DNA of 53,312 nucleotides from Opitutus sp. GAS368 (GTDB taxonomy: Bacteria > Verrucomicrobiota > Verrucomicrobiia > Opitutales > UBA953), in assembly GCA_945882655.1 (NCBI GenBank), contig CAMCWL010000004.1, positions 1-53,312 on the forward strand, given 5' to 3'. Below, piece after piece: positions 7,357-16,928 of this stretch (positions within the stretch are counted from its first letter, which is position 1; every line of letters starts with the position of its first letter). The notes beneath the pieces are model-generated. The model ran no database searches. It saw only the letters and a list, made by a program, of their open reading frames with translations, and was not told where the DNA came from. The translations under genes and the position numbers were made by a program.

Positions 7357-8745
7357 TCACTTTAGCCAAATGAAGCAACCAAGGGCCACACAGGTAGGTG
7401 CTAACGCCCACAGGAATAGCCGCCACGCCGAAACGCCCTCCGGAAACCAAGGAGAGAGAATCGACTGGCCCGCCGGGTTCGGGGCGTTGGCAATCACGGT
7501 CAGACCGCCCCCCGCCAAGGCCCCAGCCACCACGGCATGCCGCAAGGCCTCCGCCGCCGGGCCGGCCACCGACAAGGCCGGCACCTGCGATGCCAGATAG
7601 GTCACGGCTGCGTTGTCATTGAACGCCGTCAGGAAAGTTGCCACGGCAAGCAAAGCACCCTCCCCCATCCGTCCGAGGATCGGCGAAATCCACCAACCCT
7701 GAACGCCGCCGAGGACAACGAGTCCGGCCAGAAAAAAACCGACGAGCGCCGGCCCACGCAACCCGGGCGTAGGCTGCCAGCGGGAAGTCGCGGCGGTGAA
7801 CGCCAAGAAGACCAAGAAACCACCCAGCATGAGCACGGGGCGATGCTCGGTCAGCATCAGGACCGTCCAGACCATGCAGGCGAGATGAAAGACGACGACC
7901 CAGCCGGGCATGGGAGGCTCGGTCGTATTCCGCTCAGTCGCTCCCTTGAGCGCCGCGAGCTCGCGTCGAAACCAAACCAGATACGCGAGATTCGAAATCA
8001 GGATAGAGACGAGCGCGGCGACACCAAAGTGCGCGAAAACCTCTTTCAACCCCCAACCCCATTTCGCGGCGACCATCACAATGGGCGGCGCGGCGAAATG
8101 CGTCAGCGCACCGCCAACGGAGACGTTCACAAACAACAGCGCAATCGTGGCGTAACGCAGCGGCTCGGAAGGTTTTAGGCTGTAGAATTGGGCCGAAAGT
8201 AGCATTGCCCCGATCGTCATCGCCGCAGGCTCGGTGATCAGCGACCCGAGCAACGGCGCGAGGGTGAGCACCACGAACCAGTGCGCCATCGGCGAACCGC
8301 CGAACAACCGCCCGACCCCGCCGAGTAGGCCCGAAGCTAAGGCCATCACCGGCTTGGACGCGGCCATGACCATGATGACGAAGACAAAAAGAGGTTCGAC
8401 GAACTTGGACGGGCCATTCGCGGCGGTAGCCACATACTCCCCTGTCTCGATGTAACGCGTCGCGAAAGCCCAACCCTTACCCGGCCAGCAGACCATCAGG
8501 GCGAATAACACAATCGCCCATAATCCAAAGACCGCTTCGACCTCGCCAAGAAGGTGCAGCACCGCCCCCTTGAGTCCGCCCTTCTTCTCCGCGACATGAG
8601 CAGCCCGCGCAATCGACGGACAGAGAAACGCGTGGGCGACCGCCGCGAAGAAGACCACGGTACCGGCCAAGAGGAAACGATCCGAAGACATCGCGGCGGC
8701 GAGTTGGGACCAGAGATCGTGCTGCGCGGGCATGCCCCACCTCAC
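7357..8745 (-). CDS. Putative Na+/H+ antiporter-type membrane transporter
   Basis: 462 aa with about 10-12 hydrophobic segments. The N-terminal part (LLAGTVVFFAAVAHAFLCP, EKKGGLKGAVLHLLGEVEAV) and the later TFLTAFNDNAAVTYLASQVP and VIANAPNPAGQSIL resemble the putative Na+/H+ antiporter family formerly called DUF1504, within the ion-transporter superfamily. The paired conserved Asn/Asp-Asn and Asn-Pro segments are typical of its two inverted halves. It follows the efflux outer membrane gene by 36 bp on the same strand and may be read through from the efflux promoter. Ion specificity cannot be read from sequence. Confidence 0.68.
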   Translation of the reverse strand: MRWGMPAQHDLWSQLAAAMSSDRFLLAGTVVFFAAVAHAFLCPSIARAAHVAEKKGGLKGAVLHLLGEVEAVFGLWAIVLFALMVCWPGKGWAFATRYIETGEYVATAANGPSKFVEPLFVFVIMVMAASKPVMALASGLLGGVGRLFGGSPMAHWFVVLTLAPLLGSLITEPAAMTIGAMLLSAQFYSLKPSEPLRYATIALLFVNVSVGGALTHFAAPPIVMVAAKWGWGLKEVFAHFGVAALVSILISNLAYLVWFRRELAALKGATERNTTEPPMPGWVVVFHLACMVWTVLMLTEHRPVLMLGGFLVFLAFTAATSRWQPTPGLRGPALVGFFLAGLVVLGGVQGWWISPILGRMGEGALLAVATFLTAFNDNAAVTYLASQVPALSVAGPAAEALRHAVVAGALAGGGLTVIANAPNPAGQSILSPWFPEGVSAWRLFLWALAPTCVALGCFIWLK

Positions 8746-8781
8746 CGCAACACAACGGGGTTGGCAATCCTAGGCGAACGG

Positions 8782-10179
8782 CTACTTGGCCGGCACGACG
8801 TCCGGCCGGGCACCGCCCAAGGCCTTCACGAGGTCGACCTGCGCGGCCAGGCGGTCCTGCCGCACCTTGGCCACAGCCACCTGGGATTCGGCCCGCAGAC
8901 GGCGGGCGGCGAGCAGCTCCATTGGGCTGGTCTGCCCCTGCCGAGCACGCTCGGTGGCGATACGATAGGCCTCGTCCGCCGCCTTGGCACGACGCGCGGC
9001 GGCAGTGGCCGATGATGCGGTCTCCCGGACATCAACCAAGGCGTCGCGGACCTCGCGACAGGCATTGAGGAAAGCCTTCTCGTAGGCGGCGGCAGCCTGG
9101 TGCTGCTCTGCGATGGCTCCTTCGACTCGCGCCGCACCGCGACCGAAATCGAGCAAGGGATAACGGAGATCGACGCCGAGCGAGTTAGTCGCGGTCGCCC
9201 CGTCAAACAAGGCGTTGAGCTCGCGGCTTTCGGACCCGATTGCGCCCGTCAGAGTGAAGCTAGGGAAACGCGCGGCCTTGACGAAGCCAATGCGCGCATT
9301 GGCAGCGACGAGTACCTGCTCCGCGGCAACGACGTCGGGACGGCTCGCCAAAAGATCTGTCGGCAGACCCGCCGCCACCGGCGCTGGGAGGCGTAGTCCA
9401 TCCTGACGGCGCACGGCGATGGTCAGTGCCGGCTGGCCCGTCAGCGTGCCGAGGAGGTGCTCGGCAGCGGAGCGCGTCCGGCGGGCATCGGCCAGCGCGG
9501 CCACCGCCGCAGAGCGGGCGACTTCGGCCTGAGCGACTTCGTTCGGACCAGCAGCGCCCACGGCGGCGCGTTTGGCAATAATAGCGACTTCCTCATCGCG
9601 AGCAGCGAAGACTTCTTGAGCGGCCAGCGATTGTGCGTCCGCGGCACGGAGGGCGGCGTAAGCCCGCACGACAGCAGCCCCGACGGAAAGCTCGACCATG
9701 CGCCGCGCCTCGCGAGCGCCTAACAACTGCGCGCGCGCCGACTCCTCGGCGCGGCGGAGCTTACCCCAGAAATCCAGCTCGAACGAGGTGGTGAGACCAC
9801 CACGTGCGGTGGTACGGTGCCGGCCAGTCGTGGCCAGGTTCTGATTATAAGCGCCTTCGCTCAGCTTGCTTGAATTGATCCCGCCGGCGGCGTCGATCTG
9901 CGGGATGCCAGCGCCTTCGGTTTCCCCTAAGACGGCAGCCGCCTGCTCGACGCGGCCCACCGCAATGCGCAGATCCGCGTTGGCGACCAACGCCTTCGCC
10001 ACCAAGGCGTCGAGTTCCGGATCACCGAGCGACTTCCACCATTCGGCACGGATGGCCGTGCCGCCCTTACCAGCTTCCGGGAAGACGTCAGCCTTGGGCA
10101 GCTCAGGCCGGACGTAATCCGGTCCGACGGTGCAGCCACCGAGGAGGATGGCGGATAAGAGTGCGAAGCGGGGCATCAT
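8782..10179 (-). CDS. RND efflux outer membrane lipoprotein (NodT/OprM family)
   Basis: 465 aa from the ATG at 10179, which overlaps the RND gene stop (ATGA). An upstream start at 10233 would lie inside the RND gene. A lipoprotein signal ends in LLGGC, followed by TVGPDYVRPELP, the hallmark of the family. Two repeats of long helices rich in Ala, Glu and Arg follow, with the strand motifs LLASRPDVVAAEQ and FPSFTLTGAIGS that mark the trimeric TolC-like channel. It is the third gene of the MFP-RND-OMP operon and should form the outer membrane exit duct. Confidence 0.95.
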   Translation of the reverse strand: MMPRFALLSAILLGGCTVGPDYVRPELPKADVFPEAGKGGTAIRAEWWKSLGDPELDALVAKALVANADLRIAVGRVEQAAAVLGETEGAGIPQIDAAGGINSSKLSEGAYNQNLATTGRHRTTARGGLTTSFELDFWGKLRRAEESARAQLLGAREARRMVELSVGAAVVRAYAALRAADAQSLAAQEVFAARDEEVAIIAKRAAVGAAGPNEVAQAEVARSAAVAALADARRTRSAAEHLLGTLTGQPALTIAVRRQDGLRLPAPVAAGLPTDLLASRPDVVAAEQVLVAANARIGFVKAARFPSFTLTGAIGSESRELNALFDGATATNSLGVDLRYPLLDFGRGAARVEGAIAEQHQAAAAYEKAFLNACREVRDALVDVRETASSATAAARRAKAADEAYRIATERARQGQTSPMELLAARRLRAESQVAVAKVRQDRLAAQVDLVKALGGARPDVVPAK

Positions 10180-13100
10180 GGCTGGACGGGAGTCGGCTTT
10201 TCCTTTCGGCCCGAAAGCAGATGGAAGAACCACGGGATGAACAAGGTAGCGACGAAAGTGTCGAGCAACATGCCGCCCAGCACGCCGGTACCCATGGACT
10301 GGCGGGCCGCAGCGCCCGCGCCACTGGCGAAGGCAAGCGGGACGACTCCGAGCACGAAGGCCATCGAGGTCATGACGAGCGGACGAAGGCGCATGCGCGC
10401 AGCTTCGATGGCGGCATCGGCCGCCGAACGGCCCGCCCGACGAGCGGTCTCGGCAAACTCGACGATCAAGATGGCGTTCTTGGCGGCGAGACCGATGAGC
10501 GTCACGAGCCCAATCTGGAAGTAGATATCGTTTGGCATCCCGCGCACGAGCACAGCGAGCAGCGCGCCGAGGAGCGCGAACGGTACGGTGAGTAGCACGC
10601 CTAAAGGTAACGCAAGGTCTTCATACAAGGCCGCGAGAATCAGGAACACCATCAGGAGCGCGAGCAGGAACGCGGGCAAGGCAGAGGTCGCCGCACGCTT
10701 CTCCTGTAAGGCCTGCGCCGTCCAATCGATACCGTAACCGACGGGCAGGATATCCTCGGCAATCTCTTCGACCAGCGCGATGGCCTGGCTAGAACTCACG
10801 CCCGGGGCGGCTGCACAAATGAGGCGCGCGGACAGGAAGCCCATGTGCCGCTCGAGCTGCTCTGGTCCCGAGGAGGGCTTAAATTTCACGAAGCTGGAGA
10901 GCGGGATCATCGCACCGTTCGCCGAGCGGACATGCACGCGGCCAGCGGCGGCAGCATCCATACGATCAGCCGCCTCCGACTGAACAAGCACGCGGTAGGT
11001 GCGGCCCGATAACGTGAAGTCGTTGGCGTAGACGACGCCAATGGTGGCCTGTAGGGCTTCGTGAAGGTCAGGCAACGTCACCCCAAGGGCGGCGGCGCGG
11101 ACGTCGTCGACCTCGGCGAGAAACTGGGGCACGGCCGGCCTTAAGAAGACGCGGATACCGGTGAGCTCGGGGCGAGCGCGCAGCGCGACCTCCAGCTTCT
11201 CGATATTCGCCGCGAGCCGGGCGGGGTCATCATCATCCTTCGCCTGCAGATAGAATTCGAAGCCACCGGCGCTACCGATACCGCGAATGGCGGGAGGGTT
11301 TACCACCAGGCACATGCCGTCGGGCTGCGTCATCCCAATCGCGTTGAGCTGACGAGCGAGGGCCTCGCCGCCAGGTGGACGAGTTCCGAAATCCTTGAGC
11401 GGAAGGAAGATCGTGCCGGAGTTCGTGCGCTCGCCGCCACCGAGGAGGTCGAAGCCGCTGATCGCGAAGGTGTGACGGACGGCGGGGTTCTCGCGCAACT
11501 TTGGCGTGAGATTGTCCATGAAGGCCTTGGTGCGATTGATGCCCGAGCCGTCAGGGAGTGCCACCATGGCGAGCAGATAGCCTTGGTCTTCCGCAGGCAG
11601 GAAGCTACGCGGGATCTTCACGACGAGTACGATGTTCGCGATGACGATCGCCAGGAAGGCACCCGCCGCCGAACGCGGGTGATCAAGTAGCCAGCGGACC
11701 ACGCGGCCATGCCAGGCGGCCACGGCGTCGAAGCCGCGACCAAAACCCGCGACGATGCCAGCCAGCCAGCCCGTCGGCGCGCCGGGCGCATGCGGCTTGA
11801 GCAGCAGAGCACAAAGGGTCGGCGTCAGCGTCAGGGCGACGAAGCCAGAAAGGATGACGGAAAAGGCAACGGTGACCGCGAACTGGCGATAAAGCACGCC
11901 GGCGATACCGCCGAGGAAGGCGACCGGCAAGAAGACGCACACAAGCACGCAGACGATCGCGACGATCGCGCCAGCGACCTCACGCACGGATTCCTTGGCG
12001 GCCTCAAACGGACTGAGCCCCTTCTCGCGCATGAGCCGTTCCGTGTTCTCAAGCACGACGATGGCGTCGTCGACCACGATACCGATCGCGATGACCATCG
12101 CGAAGAGAGTCAGGATATTAATGCCGTAGCCCATGATCCACAGCCCGGCGCAGGCGCCGATGAGCGAGACGGGCACCGCAATCATGGGGATGATGGTGGC
12201 ACGCCACGAACCCAGGAAGAGGAAGACGACGAGTGCGACGAGGAACGCGGCTTCAACGAGCGTATTGCGCACCTCACCGATGGCGGAACGCACGAAGCGG
12301 GTGGTGTCGAACGGGATGCTGTACTCGACGTCCGGCGGAAACTGCTTGGTCAGCTCATCCATCCGCGCGCGGATACGGTCGGCGGTCTCGAGGGCGTTCG
12401 AGCCAGTCTGCAGGAAGACGCGGATGCCGGCGACAGGCTTACCATCCAGCATGCTGAGCTGCTCATAGCTCTGGGACCCGAGTTCCACGCGGGCGACATC
12501 CTTAAGGCGGAGGACACCGTCGGCGGAGCTGGAGCGAAGGACGATATCACCAAACTGCTCGGGGGTCGAAAGGCGCCCGCGGGCCACGACGGGCACCACA
12601 AAGGCGGCGTCTACCGACGGCTCCTGGCCGAGGCGGCCAACGGCATACTGAGTGTTCGTGGCACGGATGGCACGGACGACCTCAGCGGAAGTGACACCGA
12701 GTGCCGCCATGCGGTCCGGCCGCAGCCAGACGCGCATCGCGTAGTCGCGGGAACCGAAGACACCGGCGTCGCCGACGCCGGGCAGGCGCTTGATTTCCTC
12801 GACGACCACCGAGGACGCGAAGTTGCTGAGGAAGACGGAATCGCGCGTGGCCTTAGGTGAAACGATCGAGACCGACATGAGGATGTCGTTCGAGCGCTTC
12901 TTGGTGATCACACCGAGACGGCGAACCTCTTCCGGCAGGCGCGGCTCAGCGAGCTTGACGCGATTGGCCACGAGGATGGTCGCCATGTCCGGGTCGACGC
13001 CGTTCTCAAAGGTAACGGTAATGCTGAGCGCACCGCTCGACGATGAGTTGGACGAATAATAAAGGAGGCCTTCGACGCCGTTGATCTGCTCCTCGAGGGG

Positions 13101-13292
13101 AGCAGCGACGTTATTGACGAGCGACTCTGGCGAGGCGCCCGGGTAGCTCGCAACGACCGTCACGGTCGGCGGTGCGATTTGCGGATACTGCGACAACGGC
13201 AGGTTCTGCAGCGCCAGCCCACCAACCAGGACGATGATGAGCGAGAGGACGGCCGAGAAAATCGGTCGCTTGATGAAGAAGTCCCAGCCCAT
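10176..13292 (-). CDS. RND multidrug efflux permease (AcrB/MexB, HAE1 family)
   Basis: 1038 aa, normal for HAE1 transporters. It begins MGWDFFIKRPIFSAVLSLII. The proton-relay residues are present: the Asp-Asp pair in GIVVDDAIVVLENTER (TM4) and the Lys in LAAKNAILIVEFAE (TM10). Two large periplasmic loops occur at about 35-335 and 555-860. It pumps hydrophobic substrates from periplasm or inner leaflet using the proton gradient. The start codon directly abuts the MFP stop, and the end overlaps the outer membrane gene, so the three are tightly coupled. All key residues are intact. Confidence 0.97.
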   Translation of the reverse strand: MGWDFFIKRPIFSAVLSLIIVLVGGLALQNLPLSQYPQIAPPTVTVVASYPGASPESLVNNVAAPLEEQINGVEGLLYYSSNSSSSGALSITVTFENGVDPDMATILVANRVKLAEPRLPEEVRRLGVITKKRSNDILMSVSIVSPKATRDSVFLSNFASSVVVEEIKRLPGVGDAGVFGSRDYAMRVWLRPDRMAALGVTSAEVVRAIRATNTQYAVGRLGQEPSVDAAFVVPVVARGRLSTPEQFGDIVLRSSSADGVLRLKDVARVELGSQSYEQLSMLDGKPVAGIRVFLQTGSNALETADRIRARMDELTKQFPPDVEYSIPFDTTRFVRSAIGEVRNTLVEAAFLVALVVFLFLGSWRATIIPMIAVPVSLIGACAGLWIMGYGINILTLFAMVIAIGIVVDDAIVVLENTERLMREKGLSPFEAAKESVREVAGAIVAIVCVLVCVFLPVAFLGGIAGVLYRQFAVTVAFSVILSGFVALTLTPTLCALLLKPHAPGAPTGWLAGIVAGFGRGFDAVAAWHGRVVRWLLDHPRSAAGAFLAIVIANIVLVVKIPRSFLPAEDQGYLLAMVALPDGSGINRTKAFMDNLTPKLRENPAVRHTFAISGFDLLGGGERTNSGTIFLPLKDFGTRPPGGEALARQLNAIGMTQPDGMCLVVNPPAIRGIGSAGGFEFYLQAKDDDDPARLAANIEKLEVALRARPELTGIRVFLRPAVPQFLAEVDDVRAAALGVTLPDLHEALQATIGVVYANDFTLSGRTYRVLVQSEAADRMDAAAAGRVHVRSANGAMIPLSSFVKFKPSSGPEQLERHMGFLSARLICAAAPGVSSSQAIALVEEIAEDILPVGYGIDWTAQALQEKRAATSALPAFLLALLMVFLILAALYEDLALPLGVLLTVPFALLGALLAVLVRGMPNDIYFQIGLVTLIGLAAKNAILIVEFAETARRAGRSAADAAIEAARMRLRPLVMTSMAFVLGVVPLAFASGAGAAARQSMGTGVLGGMLLDTFVATLFIPWFFHLLSGRKEKPTPVQP

Positions 13293-14414
13293 TTACTTCT
13301 TGGCCGGAGCGACGACGACCGGGGAGCCCGGGCGCAGCTTGTGCAGCTGGTTGAGAATGACGCGGTCGCCGGGACGCAAGCCAGTGAGGATGACGATATT
13401 CGAACCCAGGGCCTCGCCCAAGGTGACCGGACGGGCCTCGGCGCGATCACCCGCACCGACGACGAAGACGGAACGTCCCGACGGTGCTTGGACGAGCGCG
13501 AGCTGCGGTACGAGGGTGGCGTCCTTGGCCTTACCACCGGTCACGCGAACGCGAACAAACTGGCCCGCGAGCAAACCGCCGTCGGCATTGGCGAAACGGG
13601 CGCGGAGCTGCACCGTACCGAGACGGGTGTCGACCTGGGGCGAGGCGAAGTCGATCTTGCCGCGCACAGGATAAGCAGAGCCATTAGGGAGCAGGAGCGT
13701 GACCTCAGCGCCCTGGGCGGATTTGGCTCCGATGGCAAAGAGGCGATGGAAATCATCTTCGGAAAGACCGAAGCGCGCCCAAACCTCATCCGCGTTCACG
13801 ATCGTGGTGAGCAGGCCGTCAGATCCGGTCGGAGTAACCAAAGTGCCTTCAGTAAGCAGGCGACGGCCGGCGATGCCGGCGACGGGCGAGCGAACTTCGC
13901 AGTAATCTAAGTCGAGCTTAGCGAGGCTGGCCTTCGCGGCGGCGGCATCACGCGCGCCCTTCGCGGCGTCGGCCAAGGCCTTTGCGTCATCGGCTTCCTT
14001 ACGACTCGCGGCCTTCTGGCGGAAAAGCTCGGCCTGACGGACAGCTTCATCGGTCGCCTGCTGCGCCCGCGCAGTCTCTTGGGCGAGTTGTGCCACGGCC
14101 AACGCATGGGCGGCGACATAAGTCGCTGGATCGATTCGGAAAAGAAGGTCGCCGGCTTTCACTTGGGCGCCCTCGGCGTAATTGACCGTCTGCAAGATAC
14201 CCGTCACGCGGGCGCGCACTTCCACTTCGCGCACGCCTTCGGTCTGCGCCGGTGCAATCGCCGTCTGAGCGAGGTCGGCCGGGGTGACCGTAAGGACTGC
14301 GACCGGCAATGGCCCGGAAGGCGGCATGGCCGACTCCTGGCGACAACCGAACAGGCCGAAGACCAAGACCGCAAAGAGAAGACCCTCGACAGGGCGAGAT
14401 TTACATACAGACAT
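13293..14414 (-). CDS. RND efflux periplasmic adaptor (membrane fusion protein, AcrA/MexA-like)
   Basis: 373 aa from the ATG at 14414. The frame stays open upstream to 14630 but that part is antisense to the TetR gene and is rejected. The start MSVCKSRPVEGLLFAVLVFG is a lipoprotein signal with lipobox LFGC. Features in order: a lipoyl-like half-motif (VRARVTGILQTVNYAEGAQV, then LFRIDP), an alpha-hairpin rich in Ala, Lys and Gln at about 90-160, the second lipoyl half (DYCEVRSPVAGIAGRRLLTE), a beta-barrel and a membrane-proximal domain. It bridges pump and channel. The start codon lies inside the 14398-14425 palindrome, so repressor binding would cover it. Confidence 0.93.
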   Translation of the reverse strand: MSVCKSRPVEGLLFAVLVFGLFGCRQESAMPPSGPLPVAVLTVTPADLAQTAIAPAQTEGVREVEVRARVTGILQTVNYAEGAQVKAGDLLFRIDPATYVAAHALAVAQLAQETARAQQATDEAVRQAELFRQKAASRKEADDAKALADAAKGARDAAAAKASLAKLDLDYCEVRSPVAGIAGRRLLTEGTLVTPTGSDGLLTTIVNADEVWARFGLSEDDFHRLFAIGAKSAQGAEVTLLLPNGSAYPVRGKIDFASPQVDTRLGTVQLRARFANADGGLLAGQFVRVRVTGGKAKDATLVPQLALVQAPSGRSVFVVGAGDRAEARPVTLGEALGSNIVILTGLRPGDRVILNQLHKLRPGSPVVVAPAKK

Positions 14415-14425
14415 GTATGTAAATC
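14398..14425. promoter_or_regulatory. Operator for the TetR/AcrR-type repressor of the efflux operon
   Basis: Perfect 12-bp inverted repeat: GATTTACATACA, spacer GACA, then TGTATGTAAATC. The half-site TTACATACA closely resembles the known E. coli AcrR box (TACATACATT...) and the TtgR operator. It lies between divergent efflux and regulator genes, overlaps the adaptor start codon and ends 13 bp before the regulator start. Confidence 0.88.
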
Positions 14426-14438
14426 TATTTGCCCGACC

Positions 14439-15050
14439 ATGGCTCGCAAGACCAAAGCAGAAGCTGCCCTCACCCGTGACCGAATCGTTACCTGCGCCCG
14501 ACAGGTTTTCAGCCGCGAAGGGGTCACGAATACGTCCTTGGAAACGGTCGCCAAAGAGGCCGGCGTCACCCGCGGGGCGGTCTACTGGCACTTCCGTGAC
14601 AAGGCCGACCTCTTCATGGCGGTGCGACAACAGACGGGAACGCTCCTGCGGTTCGACGACTTTCGGACGGGGGACGCCCTGGAGCGGCTCGAGGCCGGCT
14701 TGCAGGCGGCCCTTGATCGCCTGCGCACCGACCGGCAGGCGCTAGAGACCTACGAGGTCATGCTCTGGAAATGCGAATACGTGGGCGCCTTCGCCGACGT
14801 CCGCAAAGACCTGATGTCGGCCAGCTCGCTGTTTCTGACCGAAGTGACGGAATTCTACGGGGAAGCCGTCCGGATGAAACTGGCATCCGCCGATCTCGAC
14901 CCGGCCTTAGCCGCCCGCGAGACACTGTGCTTCTACGCTGGCTTGCTCAAATTGTGGCTAGCCGATGAAAATGGAGTGACGGTCCGCGCCGAGGTTCGCC
15001 AGCTGATCAAGCGACACGTCGCCGGGCGTCGCCTGCAGAAGGCAGTTTGA
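14439..15050 (+). CDS. TetR/AcrR-family transcriptional repressor
   Basis: 203 aa from the ATG at 14439 (MARKTKAEAALTRDRIVT). The N-terminal HTH is canonical: FSREGVTNTSLETVAKEAGV, then TRGAVYWHFRDKADLFMAV at about residues 28-68. The C-terminal two thirds form the helical ligand-binding and dimerisation domain of the AcrR/TtgR/MtrR group, which binds pump substrates. Divergent from the RND operon with a perfect operator in between, it is very likely the local repressor and autoregulated. Only 24 bp separate the two start codons, so each promoter must overlap the other gene's 5' end. Confidence 0.94.
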   Translation: MARKTKAEAALTRDRIVTCARQVFSREGVTNTSLETVAKEAGVTRGAVYWHFRDKADLFMAVRQQTGTLLRFDDFRTGDALERLEAGLQAALDRLRTDRQALETYEVMLWKCEYVGAFADVRKDLMSASSLFLTEVTEFYGEAVRMKLASADLDPALAARETLCFYAGLLKLWLADENGVTVRAEVRQLIKRHVAGRRLQKAV

Positions 15051-15081
15051 CTGCCTTCACCGTCACCCATATTAAAATAGC

Positions 15082-15708
15082 GTGAAGGCCCTCCCCGCCC
15101 TGCTCTGCCTGCTCCTGCTCGGAATAGCTCCAGTGTGGGCCGCCGACCCGGACGCGCCCCAGACGTTGCCGATTATCTACGACCAGCCGGGTGAGAAATA
15201 TATCCTCCGCATCGATAATCGCCGCTATCAGCTGCCCTATGTGACGAAGGAAGGCGTGGTCCGCCTGATGTCCGCCGCCAACTACCCGCGCACGAAGCTA
15301 CGCTTTGACGAGTACAAGCGCTCGCTCGAGGACAAGGCGAAGGCCGAGACGCTCGTCAACCGCGCGCAGTCCAACGTCACCCGTGAGTCAGACCGCGTGA
15401 CCCGCCTCCGCCGTAGCCTCGAATCCCTCCGCTCCCAACTCGCCCTGCTCCGCTCCCAACCGAATATCGATGTGCGCGAACTGCAGTTCCTTCAGGAACA
15501 GATCCGCATCACCTCGGCGTCGCTGGCCTCCGCCGAAGACATGGAAGCCAAAGCCCAATCGAACCTCGATAAGACCAAGTCCTCCACGGAGTCGGCGTTC
15601 CAGCGCGCCGATAAGGCCCGCGAAGACTACGTCGCCGCGCTCGACGAATACGAGAAGCCGCTCGCGGCGATTCGCACGATCGCGCTGACGCACGGCACCG
15701 CGCTCTGA
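15082..15708 (+). CDS. Secreted coiled-coil protein of unknown function
   Basis: 208 aa from a GTG at 15082, chosen because it starts a clear signal peptide (KALPALLCLLLLGIAPVWAA). After a short beta-like segment (YDQPGEKYILRIDNRRYQLP) residues about 80-190 are a nearly continuous heptad-rich coiled coil, including RVTRLRRSLESLRSQLALL. No catalytic motif is seen. It lies 31 bp after the TetR gene and 12 bp before a GDSL hydrolase gene, so it may share a transcript with the latter. I do not recognise the family. Confidence 0.72.
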   Translation: MKALPALLCLLLLGIAPVWAADPDAPQTLPIIYDQPGEKYILRIDNRRYQLPYVTKEGVVRLMSAANYPRTKLRFDEYKRSLEDKAKAETLVNRAQSNVTRESDRVTRLRRSLESLRSQLALLRSQPNIDVRELQFLQEQIRITSASLASAEDMEAKAQSNLDKTKSSTESAFQRADKAREDYVAALDEYEKPLAAIRTIALTHGTAL

Positions 15709-15720
15709 TTTTCCAAGACC

Positions 15721-16875
15721 ATGAAGACCACCACCCTGCTCCTCGCCTTACTCTGCGCCAGCTCCGCCAGCTTCGCCCAGCAGACCAAGCCCGCCGCGAA
15801 AGCCCCCGCCGCCAAGGCCGCGCCGAAGTCGATCGACCGTTACGCCATCCGCCCGGACGAGAAGGTCACCTGGCATGACGTCCGCGAGACGGACCTCGAA
15901 GGCCGCGCCTTCCCCGACGCCGAGCGTAAGAGCTACTTCGACCGCCTGCCCGCCGAGGCCGACGGCAAGGTCACCCCGGCCGTCTGGGGCCTGAGCCGCG
16001 ACAGCGCGGGCCAGATGTTCCGCTTCCGCACCGACGCGACGTCGATCTACGCGCATTACAAGGTCACCAAGGCTCAGCTTGCGATGCCGCACATGCCCGC
16101 CACCGGCGTCAGCGGCCTCGACCTCTACGCCCGCGACAAAGATGGCAAATGGCGCTGGGTGCAGGTCGTCCGCCCCGGTACGCAGGAGATGAAGGTCCGC
16201 GTCGCCGATGGTCTCGACGCCGGTGAACGCGAATATGCAATCTACCTACCGCTCTACAATGGTGTCGAGTTTCTCAATGTCGGCGTGACCGAAGGCAAAA
16301 AGTTCGTCGGCCTCAAACCGCGTGCGAAGCCCGTTGTCTTTTACGGCACCTCGATCACCCACGGTGCCTGCGCCAGCCGACCAGGCATGGTGCACACCGG
16401 TATCCTCGGCCGCCGCTTCGACGTGCCGGTGGTCAACCTCGGCTTCTCCGGCAATGGCCGCATGGACAAGGCCGTCGGCGAATTCCTCGTGCGGATTGAC
16501 GCCGCCGTCTACGTGATCGACTGTCTCCCGAACATGAACGCGAAGGAAGTCTCAGAGAAGTGCGCGCCGCTCGTGAAGCAGCTCCGCGCCGCCCGCCCGG
16601 ACACCCCGATCATTCTCGTCGAAGACCGCCGCAACACCGATTCCTGGATCATCGCCGGCCGCCGCCAGCACCACGATGAGAACCACGCCGCGCTCAAGGC
16701 CGCCTATGAGCAGCTCGTGAAGGAAGGCGTCAAAGGGCTTTCCTACGTGCCCGGCGACCACCTTTACGGCGACGACAGCGATGGCGCCACGGACGGCTCG
16801 CACGCGAGCGACTTGGGCTTCCATCGCCAAGCCGATATCTTCGAGCCCTTCCTCAAGGCCGCCCTCGGACGCTGA
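15721..16875 (+). CDS. Secreted SGNH/GDSL hydrolase with N-terminal GxDLY domain
   Basis: 384 aa. Signal peptide MKTTTLLLALLCASSASFAQ, then an Ala/Lys/Pro linker. The N-terminal beta domain carries GVSGLDLYARDKDGKWRW, matching the 'GxDLY' domain that precedes some SGNH esterases. The catalytic domain has block I VVFYGTSITHGACASRPG (nucleophile Ser), block II NLGFSGNGRM (Gly/Asn oxyanion residues), block III-like DCLPNMN and block V DGSHASDLGF (Asp-x-x-His). Expected role: periplasmic or extracellular carbohydrate esterase, possibly deacetylase. Exact substrate is unknown. Confidence 0.88.
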   Translation: MKTTTLLLALLCASSASFAQQTKPAAKAPAAKAAPKSIDRYAIRPDEKVTWHDVRETDLEGRAFPDAERKSYFDRLPAEADGKVTPAVWGLSRDSAGQMFRFRTDATSIYAHYKVTKAQLAMPHMPATGVSGLDLYARDKDGKWRWVQVVRPGTQEMKVRVADGLDAGEREYAIYLPLYNGVEFLNVGVTEGKKFVGLKPRAKPVVFYGTSITHGACASRPGMVHTGILGRRFDVPVVNLGFSGNGRMDKAVGEFLVRIDAAVYVIDCLPNMNAKEVSEKCAPLVKQLRAARPDTPIILVEDRRNTDSWIIAGRRQHHDENHAALKAAYEQLVKEGVKGLSYVPGDHLYGDDSDGATDGSHASDLGFHRQADIFEPFLKAALGR

Positions 16876-16928
16876 TTTTTAACGCTCCCCGCTGGCGAAC
16901 GGGCCTATTCCTTTCACCCTAAGCGACG

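Noticed and set aside
11709-12860. 383-codon plus-strand open frame
   Set aside because: Antisense shadow of the RND permease gene.
13293-14630. Extended N-terminus of the efflux adaptor starting at 14630
   Set aside because: The extra residues are antisense to the TetR gene and precede a proper lipoprotein signal at 14414.
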